The position numbers were made by a program, and so were the translations under genes. Under the pieces are notes generated by a model. The model ran no database searches and was not told the DNA's origin. It saw nothing but the letters and a program-made list of their open reading frames with translations. A DNA stretch of 64,000 bases from Gnetum montanum (Eukaryota > Streptophyta > Gnetopsida > Gnetales > Gnetaceae), in NCBI GenBank assembly GCA_015680685.1, contig MNCI01000556.1, positions 275,118-339,117 of the forward strand, given 5' to 3'. Positions 1 to 10,733 of the stretch are shown in pieces. Numbering within the stretch: the first letter of the stretch is position 1; every line of letters starts with the position of its first letter.

Positions 1-870
1 TCAAAACACACATGTTAGTATCACTAAAATGGAAAAATAACACTATATTATATAAAACCATTGAATGATAATTATATATATTAATGAGGTGGAATAGGAT
101 TGGAAAGGATTGTAGAAATTGGGACATAAGGTGTCTTAACATAGGCATAATGAATTCTTATGTATTATATATACTTAAAGTGATCATTAGCTTTTCCATC
201 CAAGATTCAGATGAAGTTCATACCACTTACCAATGACATTACATTGTATCCTCCCAAAACTAGTAACCATAAGACTATCACTATTGCAAGACGCATTATT
301 ATTTGGCACTATAGCTCAAAGAAGGAGTTTATTAATAGCACACTATTTTTGAGACTTTTGAGATTTTTGAGAAGCCACCTACCTTCAAGTATGGATAACA
401 TATCTTTCTATTGAAACACCCAAAAATTTTATTCTATGCATTTATTATATTTTTATTGTATCAATTTTATTAGAGGACTACCTTCAGGCAAGGGTAACAT
501 GTCTTTCCAATGATATGGTAAGGTAGCACTGATTGTACTCATACTTCCAATTTTTGTTAGAACTCAAGAAAATAATACAATCTCAACAACAAGGTAAAAC
601 TTATAGTAGTAGTACAAGAGAATCCACAAATCCCCTTGATGTCATACCCTTTTCATTTCCACTTAGTTTTTCACTTTTCTATCTAGGCATAATGATCACA
701 AATTTATTTTAGTTTTATTAGGAAAATAATATCATTATGAAAATGATGAGAACCTCTTATTATTGAAAATAAGTGGATAGGTGATCTGGTCTCACTATAT
801 ATAGAATCAATCCTTCCATGATTTGATAACATAGGTTAACTTTCACATTATTAAGATTACATCTTGCTTT
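1..870 (-). repeat. Element D post-pol spacer
   Basis: This non-coding stretch matches, on the minus strand, the spacer of element A around 23690-24110 and of element C around 37430-38210. Shared landmarks include a run like GACATCAAGGGGA followed by GTGGATTCTC, and a segment around 200-300 (GTGCCAAATAATAATGCG on the minus strand). In A, B and C this spacer follows gag directly; here it follows integrase. No credible ORF is present; the 67-codon ORF at 211-414 is chance. Confidence 0.7.
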
Positions 871-1059
871 ATTCATTTGCACTTTACTAGAAAATTAAGA
901 AAAATATGTACAAGAGAAATGATCAAAAATCATAGAAAAATGATAAAAAGGGAAAAATAAAGAAAGAATTTGAAAGATATTAAAGAATATAAAATGACTA
1001 AGAAATGAGAAAAATATAAAAGAATAGAAAATATATCAAGAATGTGAAAAAGTATTAAG

Positions 1060-2450
1060 AAAAGAAAAAGAACAGTTCAATGCCTAAGTATCACACAGGA
1101 CACCCCCACAAGTATTATTAAAGACAGTTAACCAGAAGATGGAATAAGTTGAAGATGGTTTGGTGGACAAGGTAGAATCCCTAGAGGAATTAGGAGGTTC
1201 GTAGAATGATTTGACTTATGAATATTAACCAGGATAAGTTTATGAGGGCTGGTTGGGCGGTAGATCTGTATGGAACCAAATAGGTATGTTGAATGGATGA
1301 TATAGGGTCCTTCCCATGAAATTTGGAACTTAGCCTTTTGTGGCATATGACTAGGGTTGTAATAGAGGATGTTATCATCTAGCTATATTGACACTTGTCA
1401 TATTATTGAGTCATGCTTACATTTGGAGTATTTCTTATGTATCTCATTACTTATTAAATCTACAAGTCTATTTTTCTCTAACAAGTTAAGGTTCATGACT
1501 TGTTCTTTTTGATTTAAGTTTAGATCCAAGTCAAGTTCTCTATTGGTAGCTAAGGTTTGTAGCTTCACCTAGATTGGTAGTGTGGGAAGTTTTTCATAAA
1601 CTAGCTCATAAGGCAAGTATCCTACATGAATTTTTGATGTGGATCTATATGCCCATAGAGCATCATTCAACTTAGTGCTCTAATCCTTTCGAAATTAACT
1701 AACTATTTTGGTTAATATTCTAGTGATTCTCAGTTAGTCACTTCTGCTTAACCATTTTCTTGGGAATGGTATGCTATAGTTAGTTTGTGGTTTACCCCAA
1801 GTTGTTGCATTAGCTTTTTGAATGTAGCTCTTGTGAAATGTGTTCCATTGTTGGATATGAGCATATGTGATACTTAGAACATATTCACTATGTGTTGTTG
1901 AAAGAATTTAGTAGCTATTTTAGCTATGAAATATTTGATTATAGCTACTTCTACCTATTTTGTACAATAATCAACTATCACTATAATATATGATTTCCCA
2001 TTAAATCAATTCCCTAGATGTCAAATGACTCTAATGATTGGATCCATTGTTGTGGTCCTTTATTTCTTCTTGTTATTACTCCATTGCATTGACATCTTTC
2101 ACAAGACTAAGTGAATTCGTATGTGTAATTGAATATGGTAGGCCAAAAGTAGCCAACCATCATCAACTTCAATGCTATTCTATGTACTACATAGTGACCA
2201 ACACATGGTTCCTCAAGCACATCTTACAAGATTCTTTACTGGTTCTCTTCTAGAACACACCATCTAACTATTCCATCAATATAGATCTTGTAAATATTTC
2301 CATTAATTCCCATATATCATTTAAATTTTTGGAGGAACTACTCCTTTTGTTTCTTATTCCACTCAACATGAAGTTCTTATGTAGTAAGATAAGTCATTTA
2401 GTTAGTAATCCATGACTTCTCTATTGAGTTGATAACCATTGTTATCTTTG
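1060..2450 (-). pseudogene. Integrase region of element D pol (pseudogene)
   Basis: The minus strand gives fragments of a Ty3/gypsy integrase. The core reads like F-D-x-x-G-I-D-L-M-G-N near 2000. It is followed by SNNGTHF near 1840 (an N where the second catalytic Asp is expected), then YHSQENG and a segment resembling LWAYRTSFKTPIGMSPYQLVY near 1600-1680. The C-terminal end (1190-1346) carries KFQISWEGPYII, which matches the GPY/F-type module. No chromodomain is seen, as expected for Athila. Numerous stops make it non-functional. In the element it would have joined new DNA copies to the host chromosome. Confidence 0.75.
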
Positions 2451-2459
2451 TAAACAAAT

Positions 2460-3990
2460 TTTCATTGGGAAATTGATCTAATAATGGTTCATATTATTCC
2501 TATGGTTCCCATTTTAGTCTTGACAAATGATCTATTATAATAATTTTAGTGTCTTTCTTGTCTATCATTGTGATGTTAAACTCCTTTAGTATCATGAGCC
2601 ATTGTATCACCCTTGGACTAACCGCTAGCTTATTCATCAAAAACCTAATGGCACTATGATCTATGTGGACATAACTAGGATACTCGAGCACATAATGTCT
2701 AAATTTCTCAAGTGCATACACCATGGCCATAAGCTCCTTTTCTGTAATGGTGTAGTTGAGTTGTGCTCTAATGATGCTTTGACTAGCATAGTGTATGTGA
2801 TATGGTCTTTTTTTATCATCGAGCTAAGTGCTACACCTAGTGTCTAGTTTGAAGAATTTGTCATAATGTGGAAAGGTTTGCACCAATCTAGAGCTTGAAG
2901 GATTGGTGTTGTAATCAACTTCTACTATAATGTCTCAAATTCGTTATCGCACTATTTTTTCCACTGGAATGGTGCATCTTTGTTTGTTAGTTCCACTAAC
3001 AGCTTTACTACCTTTGAAATTTTTTTACTAAATCTTCTATAATATCGTATAGGCTAAGAAATAATCTAACATCCTTATTAGTTTGTGGCCTCTAGGTGAT
3101 ACTTTAAATAACTCTTATTTTATCTAGATCTACCTCTATCTCTTGTTGAAATACTCTATGTCCTAAAACAATACCATCTCGAACCATTAGATGGCTCTTT
3201 TGCCAATTGAGCTTTACAGTAGTTTCAACACATCTTTTTCAAAACTTGTTCTAGTTGGTCCAATGCTTGTTTAAAGTCTAGCTCATAGGTGAAAAAATTA
3301 GCCATGAATATCTCTACTCCATCACCAATCTACTAGTTTTTGGAAAGTAGTGGGAGCATTACACAAGCCAAAAGGTATCTACTTGTAGGCAAATATCATC
3401 CATGGACTAGTAAATGTGGTCTTCTCTTAATCTTCTAGTGCAATGCAGATTTAATTATACCTGTTGTACCCATTGAGGAAATTGTAGTACTAGTTTCCTT
3501 CTATGGTATTGAAGACTTGGCCAAAAAATGGTAGAGGAAAATGATCCTTGAATGTTGCTGAATTTAATAACTGAAAGTCAATGCAAACCCTCCACTTGCC
3601 ACTTTTCTTTGGGACAATGACTAAGCAACTAATCCATTCAATATCTGCTATTGGATAGATGAATCATGCTTTTAATAGTTTCTCTAATTCTTATTTTACC
3701 ACTTCTTTAAGTTTAGTATTCAATCTTCTTTCAGATTGGTGGCATGGTTTGACAACCAGATTTGTATAAATTTAATTTTGGCATATGCATGGGTCAATGC
3801 CTATTATTTCATCATAGGACCATGCAAATGTTGTCAACCATTTATTCACCACTTCCAATAATCTTCTCCACTGCTCTTTATCAATATTAGAATTAATAAT
3901 TACTAGTTTCTTATTATTTAGAAAAGCATATTCTAGTACTTCTAGTGGGCCTTTCAACTCTAAAGGTTTTGGTTCAAACTAATCTGGTAT
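2460..3990 (-). pseudogene. Reverse transcriptase-RNase H region of element D pol (pseudogene)
   Basis: RNase H is clear at 2500-2730 on the minus strand: MAMVYALEKFRHYVLE, then HIDHSAIRFLMNK and finally DHLSRL, the classic Ty3/gypsy run. Reverse transcriptase lies upstream. The segment at 3772-3957 (LEVLEYAFLNNKKLVII, then EEQ-like and GIDPCIC) matches the conserved region just before the fingers domain. At the catalytic motif (3297-3308) FMDD has become FMAN, so both catalytic aspartates are lost, in addition to many stops. The region is a relic; its value is that it places polymerase between gag and the spacer in this family. Confidence 0.8.
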
Positions 3991-4214
3991 TTCTAGCTAT
4001 CCCCACTTGATGTCTTCTTCTTGATGTGAGTATACATAGAAGTGTTTCTTCCTTAAATGCTCTAACTCATTAGCTTCTTTGACATAGGAACTTATAATTT
4101 GATTAGATGGTTCCATGTATAATTTGGACTCTATCTCTTTTTCAATAATCAACCACTAGATGCCTTCTTGTTTGGTGGCTACTGCATACAAGCATTGTTG
4201 TAGACACATATCTT

Positions 4215-4880
4215 CTATACATTGATTACATGTTGTATTATTTTCTTGTTTGATGGTCCATATTTCCCGCAAGCAATGGTACCCATTACCGCTATGTGCA
4301 CACATGGAACCCTATGTCTTTGTATGCTTCTAGCCTCACCTTCCTTGGAAATTTCCAAGGTTAAGCCTCTAATTCCTAGCTTGGCATCCATAGTGCTAAG
4401 CCATGCTCTTTCCATAGTTATAGGAAATTATCCCTTATTTTTCCCCACATGTATTACTAAGAAGTCAGCAAGTTAAGATTAGCCAATTATGGTGGTAATG
4501 ACATTATCCACCTATCCTAGTGGAATAGTGATTGACTAGTCTATAAAATCTAATCGGATGTTGCTCTTCTTTAGTGGAGGAAGATTCTAGGCTTTGTACA
4601 TATCTTGTGAAATAAGGTTTACTCCTGCCCCAAAATCTAATAGAGCTTTACATGGTTTATGCATTAATATTTGGAGATATACTAAGGGACTTCTCAAATC
4701 TATTCTCTTCTTAGGGAGTGCTCCTACCTTGATCCAATGTGTGATAGTTTGAGTGAGCATGACTATGATCAAATTTGGATCTATAGGATGTGAAAGCTTG
4801 GTATTCCCTTGAGGAGTATGTGTGGATGGGGTTAATGTGGGTGAAGTTCCCATCTTTTGAACCTTTTCTAGATTTTTTCT
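4215..4880 (-). pseudogene. Protease region of element D (pseudogene)
   Basis: The minus-strand ORF at 4587-4853 contains ALLDFGAGVNLISQDMY. This corresponds to the aspartic-protease active site and flap of Ty3/gypsy elements (usual LxDxGAxxNLxP). The triad D-[ST]-G has become DFG followed by AG, an altered active site. Upstream of it is a conserved run with LRSPLVYLQILMHKPCKALL. The segment at 4215-4415 is the stretch between protease and reverse transcriptase. The frame is open for only about 88 codons. Confidence 0.65.
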
Positions 4881-6805
4881 AAGAAATTAATGTTTCATGA
4901 ATCTAGGTTCCTTACGTATCACATCCTCTTATGTATGTACTACCCTGGTAGCATTTTTTTATTGTAGTTGTGTTGGTAGTTCTCCTTGCATAATTGATGG
5001 TAGTACTAGTTGTAGAGAGTTAGGACTTGGAACTAATGAACTAGCTATTGGTTGATGTGCATAAGAATTAGGATTCATTCACAAAGTATTTGGCCTATAA
5101 TACTCTAGTGGATAATAATGAGAGGAAGTCTCAACTAAAGCATTTCCCAGAGAGATTAGATGTTGAACATAATATCCTTAAGGATCAAGTTGCCAATATG
5201 GATATTATTGCCTTGGTGGTGGAATTCTTCATGCTTGCGGTTGTTGCCACTGCTATAGGTATTGCTCTTGTGGCTAAGGATAGGCTCCACTTGGATAGTA
5301 TGACGGTTGAAAGGGTTGTCTAAGATTACCCTATGGGTAAGGTAATCATTTTGGCATCTGCTTCTTGACAAATCTTGGGTTAATTGCATATGCCCCAAAC
5401 TCTTGCAAGTGGGACATCATAGGATAACATCCCTTAGGATGTTCATATAGGTATACTTTTCATGATTCTTCATCTTTTAAACTAGATTTTGTAAATGCCT
5501 TAACTACAAAAACTTTTCTTTTATGTTTGTAATTCTTCCATCCATTATCTCTTCTTTTCTTATTTTCTTTGTTCTTGTTTAGCATTTGTTTAGTCTTCTC
5601 TTCCACTATCTCAAGGACAATAGCAAATTTCTCATCCATTGTGTTCTACATTTTCTATACCTTTGCTACAATGTCATTCACTAATTTCTAAATTAGTAAA
5701 GTCTTCTTTTGAATGAAATCCTCTAAAGTTTCATTTTCTTGTCTATTGCACATTCTAACATCTCTTTTCTTTATTGTAGGATCTTAGTTGTATTCCTCAG
5801 CTTCCATTTTCCTCAATTCTCCCTCTTCTTTAACCACCTATTCTATTAGTCTTTGAATTCGATGGGCTCACATATTTGATAATCTTCCTTGGGAATATAC
5901 CCCAAAGGTTTCTCTAGTCTTATTCCTTAACCCATCAATCATATGCCTTAGTTGTTTTCTTTGTGAAAATCCATGGCCCAAGCCTAATTTTTTCTCTTTT
6001 TTTTTATAATCATCTTCTTCTTTGTCATGATACCTTCTTCGATATTCATGTCTCTTATGATCCCTACATCTTATTTTGTCAAAGTTCCTAGGCATTCGTT
6101 TCCTCTTGTTGGATTCTACTAATGATTGTGAGAAAGAAGAGGAAGTAGTTGGAGAACAGTACCAACTAGTGCTCATTTTGTGACTTCATGATTCATTCTC
6201 TTGTGGTTCTATGAAAGCTCTAGGCCTTGAGCTTTGCCTATGTCTAGAGTCTCCTACATCTCTCCTAGGTGTTTCCACAAGGGCCAAATGAAATCATATT
6301 TTGACATGTTTCTCTAGATGAACGATAGTTTTTTGTAAATGGGATTCATGGTTTTGATGGAGCTTTTCCATTATGAATTTGTCATCATTGATTTCTTCAA
6401 GATAATATTGTGGATTACTTTCTTTCATTTATTGTTCTCATGTCTTGCCTCCATGGCAACATCCCTTCTTACTTGCACTTTCATAGGTTGTAATGGCCTA
6501 TTCATATGTTTAGTAACATGATATCCTTCTTATGCATGGCCAAGATTCAGCCTCATCAAGGCTACCTGCAGCATTGATGGTGTTGAACATTTAGGAGGTA
6601 AAACTACATTTCCCTGCAAATCTCTCCACCTCAACTATTTATCTTGATAGAAGATAAATGTGAAGTTTGGATAACATGAATCTCGATGAGCATATGAAAT
6701 TCTAGTTTACATGGATGCACTTCAATCTTCTTCTTCATGTCTTTTTTCATGGCTCCTTTGTGTTTCTTTGGCAAGTAGTGACTTTTCCTTAAATGTTGAA
6801 GCCAT
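4880..6805 (-). pseudogene. gag of element D (pseudogene)
   Basis: This is homologous to the intact gag at 21351-23330. The best block is on the minus strand at 5868-5990: GHGFSQRKQLRHMIDGLRN, then ETFGVYSQGRL, aligned to residues 207-240 of that protein. A zinc-knuckle remnant (YEHPKG followed by SHLQE) lies near 5400. The likely original start is the ATG at 6805 (MASTFKEKSLL on the minus strand), about 125 bp inside the primer-binding site, as in element A. A stop appears within about 25 codons and many follow. The protein would have formed the cytoplasmic particle of the retrotransposon. Confidence 0.7.
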
Positions 6806-6929
6806 GTTATATGTTTGACACTCTTTGATGTGTGTGTGTGTATTAAAAGATTGATTAAAAATGTGCAGGGTAAACTTTTTGATTCTTGATATAACTCTAT
6901 AAGCTCAACTACTTAGCAAACATTGGGTG

Positions 6930-6949
6930 CATCCCCATCAACAACACCA
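6930..6949 (-). promoter_or_regulatory. Primer-binding site of element D (tRNA-Asp type, mutated)
   Basis: The minus strand reads TGGTGTTGTTGATGGGGATG, one base inside the LTR end. It aligns with TGGCGCCGTTGCCGGGGATG of element A, which is complementary to the 3' end of plant tRNA-Asp(GTC). Most changes are C to T or G to A. Confidence 0.75.
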
Positions 6950-6950
6950 A

Positions 6951-7853
6951 TGATGAGAAGTAGGATATCCCAACACTCCACCATATAAGTCATGAGTGCA
7001 CATGCATGACTAGATCATAATTCATGAATAGACAATATAAGTATGCTAGAAGTTGATAATCAATTCATGATCATTGTCTTCCACTTCAAGTTAGTTGAAT
7101 GCAAGTGTATGGTTTAACTCTAAGTGAGGCATATGATATCTTGATGTTATGGGCTCATTTGGCTACTAAGTACAAACATAATGAGAGATGAGAGTAAAAT
7201 CTAAATTTAAATGATAACATAAATAGAAATATATTCTATCCTATGGTAATGAGCAACCATTCTTGGCTTGTCGTGCACATCTTGGGTTCATGTAACCATC
7301 ATTGGGTTACCAAGTGTTATGCTACTAGGCAAACCAGGCAATAACACTATTGGGATTACCAAACAGTTAGACTTATACACTTGAAACCAATCATACTCAT
7401 TCCACCTCACTAATGAATGTGAAAAAGTAAAGTGCTTTGAAAAATATAAAGAATCATGATAAAGTAAGCATATTAAGGAAATGAAAATTAGACTAAGTAA
7501 AGAAAAAGCTAAGTAGAAAACAAATAAACTAAGCGGATGCTACAATGGGGGAAAAGAATCTCGATCTTTATTGCCCTTCATGAACTATGCCAAAGTACAA
7601 TCCACTTGAATAAAGATTTTTTTTGCCTATTCAACACCACACTATGGGGATTCATTCTATTGCTAAGTATAAACTATGAAAACAAACTACAAAAGCATCC
7701 CTAAGAGTGTAATGTAAGTTGTTTCAGTGATGCAACTAAGTGTCGATATTTATAGGGCTGCACAACTTCCAATACATCGTATCAACGATGACATAGGTAG
7801 AGCTACAACATTATAAATACAATATTGTAGTTCACCAAAAACAAGGTTTATCA
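6951..7853 (-). repeat. 5' LTR of element D
   Basis: It begins on the plus strand with TGATGAG (the inner LTR end, CTCATCA on the element strand) and ends at TTTATCA, a mutated outer end. The 903-bp length fits the 816-987 bp of the other LTRs. Inside is the shared segment with repeated GGTTACCAAGTG-like units (7300-7370) and a TATAAATA box on the minus strand at 7747-7754. GATATC-type dyads upstream of the TATA box are almost erased. Confidence 0.7.
7747..7754 (-). promoter_or_regulatory. TATA box of element D LTR
   Basis: TATAAATA on the minus strand, at the same place relative to the LTR outer end (about 105 bp) as in elements A and B. The element is dead, so current activity is doubtful. 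Confidence 0.5.
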
Positions 7854-8539
7854 CTAGGTTAATTCTATATTTAATTGGAGGATTCATGTCCCTTTATTTC
7901 ATAATCATTGATATATGGTGAGTTATATTAGTCCAAAGATCATTTACACCCATGCACTAAGTATTCTCACACTTAGTTTATGGAGGTATCCTTGTAGAGG
8001 TATAAAGAACATTTCTACAAGAACAACTAGCAACATAAGAACTAGGTAATAATGCTCGAAATAGAGCAAATCCCCTTTGCTGCCTAGTACATCAATGCAA
8101 GCAAGAGGATTCTAAACTTGCCCTGTTCATGGGAAGTCTTACTCATACTTGACCTATCTAAGCTTGCTTTGACTATTGGGAATCCATAAATATAAGTTTG
8201 ACATGAATGAAAAGTAGCTAGTTAAAGAAACATTACTACTTGAAATGATTCAATGCTAGTAATTATAGAAAATTTGAAAGTTTTGTTGATTTTGTATGTC
8301 ATTCTATATTTATTTGGATTTTATAATGCAGATACCACTCCAATAAGTTTTAGCAATGTGGTGCTTACCTTGTTATAATGTTAGTTAATTAGTTAGTCAA
8401 TGTTAATTTGTCACTCCCACAAAATTTTATGATAAACAATAAAATGTTTTTATTGATTAGTTGTGAATGTTTATCATAACCAATAAATTACTAATGTGAT
8501 ATCATAGCAATGACATCTTAGCATATACTACTATGTTGT

Positions 8540-9080
8540 AGATGTGATGCCTCCCAATCCATTGTCTAATGTCTTTATTTGAGTATCTAGACACATTGAT
8601 GATGGCAATAAAGATGAAGATGGATGAAGATGAGTATCTATTCATTGCAACACTTTAAACTTAGCATAAATTTCATTATTTTCAGCATTTATCTTCCTAC
8701 TATTCTTTATTGTTTTCATAGCATAATATTTACATTTCATTACATAATTGAGCATAATCTAACTTCAACAAGTAATACATAACAATTTAGTAATCCCAAT
8801 GGCAAATAACTTAGCATGCCCAATGATGATATTGCATGGTAACCTAGTAGTTGGCATGCATATCTAAGAACACTCATTGCCCAAGACTAGTTTAGGATTT
8901 ACTTCTTATTAATTAGATAATTATATTAGAATATAGCTACAAGAACATCATAATCATGTGTCTCAATTAAACTTAGCCATACATTATAATGACCATTACA
9001 AGTGTAACTGGAAGCCAATGCTTTGTGATCACCTAATGCACTAAACACTTAACACTAGTCTATTGAGATTACAATACTAA
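8540..9080 (+). repeat. Degraded LTR fragment of the same family (R-U5 part)
   Basis: The order of landmarks matches the downstream half of element A's LTR: TCTTTATTTGAGT, GGCAATAAAGATG, CATTGCAACA, a TTTATT-rich stretch, then GTAATCCCAATGG, GCATGGTAACCTAG and CTAGTTTAGGATT. Sequence identity is low. I see no upstream promoter part and no TG end, so this is a truncated relic. The flanks 7854-8540 and 9080-10600 hold nothing I recognise; they are AT-rich with no coding signal. Confidence 0.5.
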
Positions 9081-10600
9081 TGATAAGAGCTCTTTTTGCA
9101 AAGATCATGCAAAGTGTATTAATAGTTCATGTGGCAAACTAATCATAGTTCATAGATTACACCACTAGTTAACGTTTCCATAATAAAGGCAAATTTTTAT
9201 ATAATTTTATCTGCTAGTACTTTTATGCAATATAAAAAATACAATAAAAATAAACATGTTCACCACAATCACTTGTAGAATAGGTGCAACACTTACAAAG
9301 TAATTGAAACATGTGTTATGATTCCTTTTGGGATAAGTGTAGCATCATACTCAAAAAATTAATACACAAAAATAAATAAATAAATTATTTCTCTAATCAC
9401 ATTGTCAATGACCTCATACCAACATCATATCTCACTAACTTTGCATTTTCAAGTAAGGTAGAATCATTATAGCCCCTCACATGCTAATACAACACACAAT
9501 GACATAAATTAAATTCATCAAAAACCAATTAAATAAATCACCTACATTAGTCATTAATATTTAATGATACCATCATTATATCCAATTCATAAGGCATGAT
9601 GGCTAAGTTCATGTCCCTTACACAAAAATTAAAAAAAAAAAAACAAACCACATTGAGCTTTATTTTACTACTTCATTACTAAACTTTTTGTCAACCAAAT
9701 AGCTTAGGAAAATAGTTTAATAATGTCTTATGCACAATGAACAACTTTGAGTACATAAAAAAGAAAGTACATACTTACCCAAGGTACCAAGGAAAACCAA
9801 CTTTAAAAACAAAGGTAAATTGAGATAGTGGGGAAGGATACCCCAAGATATATAGCTCAATATTGCTTACCAAAATTGAACCCATAACTTGGAGTTTTAA
9901 AATCAAAGGTAAATGATATTGGAAAACTAAAATTCCCAACAAATACTTCTCCTAAGGGATGCATTGATGCAAAGGGTTGCTTAATAATTACTTTTGAAGT
10001 TCCAACTTCTATCCAAAAAGTGGAGGTATATTAGCACTAAAAAGCTAGGCATCCATCAAAGATGATATTTTAAAAACAAATATCAACATAGCCTCCATCT
10101 AAAATGACTTTTGAAGGAGAAATGCTAACATATCTTGCTGCTTCACATTCATAAATGCCTATGAAAGATCATTGACACACAAAATCTTAGGACCTTGATC
10201 AATAAATTTTAGTGATTAAAAAAAAACAACTATATAATACAAAGAATACCTCTCATGTGCTTGAATCCTATGACTATAAACTTGGTGTATTTTCTGTTAA
10301 CTTTAGCAAGCTTAGATTAACCTAAGATAAAATTATTATTAGATGTCTCACCAATAATGTTAACAATCTACATTAAAACATGCCATGGAAATAGCTATAA
10401 TCTCTCCAAACTAATACAAGTCATTTCTAAACTTAATTCATCTTTAATATATTAAAAAGACTTTGCTACAATTTTCTAAGCTGCAAGAAAAGTAGCTTAC
10501 AAAGGATTTTACAGAAATTTACATTTAAATAGATTACAGACTAATTAACTCTAGAGATTGGCTCCCAGCTTGCAATTATTTTTCTTCTTTCGGCCTTAAA
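9081..10600. other. AT-rich intergenic stretch, nothing recognised
   Basis: There are no ORFs of note, no repeat pairing within the window and no RNA gene. Short A-runs (for example around 9630) are the only features. It separates the decayed LTR fragment from the 3' end of the MADS-box gene. Confidence 0.5.
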
Positions 10601-10733
10601 CATTCTGGATAAATTATTATTCAATACAATGGATTATTTGGGGTGTGCTTTACATATTACTTCACCGTTGGATTATCCCATTGACCTTTTTTTCACTCTC
10701 TCTGTTGAAAGCATTGGTCCAGTATTGTTTCGT

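Larger units (their letters stand above)
1..7853 (-). mobile_element. Element D: degraded Athila-like gag-pro-pol retrotransposon, cut by the window edge
   Basis: Read on the minus strand, the order is LTR (6951-7853), primer-binding site (6930-6949), gag, protease, reverse transcriptase, RNase H, integrase, then a spacer reaching position 1. Many stops and frameshifts break every reading frame, so it is dead. Its gag shares the GHGFS and IDGLRN motifs with the intact gag at 21351. Its spacer (1-870) is homologous to the spacer between gag and ORF2 in elements A and C. It is therefore the pol-bearing relative of the pol-less elements in this window. Its 3' LTR, and presumably an ORF2, would lie to the left of position 1. 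Family placement as Athila rests on the tRNA-Asp primer site, the integrase type and the space behind pol. Confidence 0.85.
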
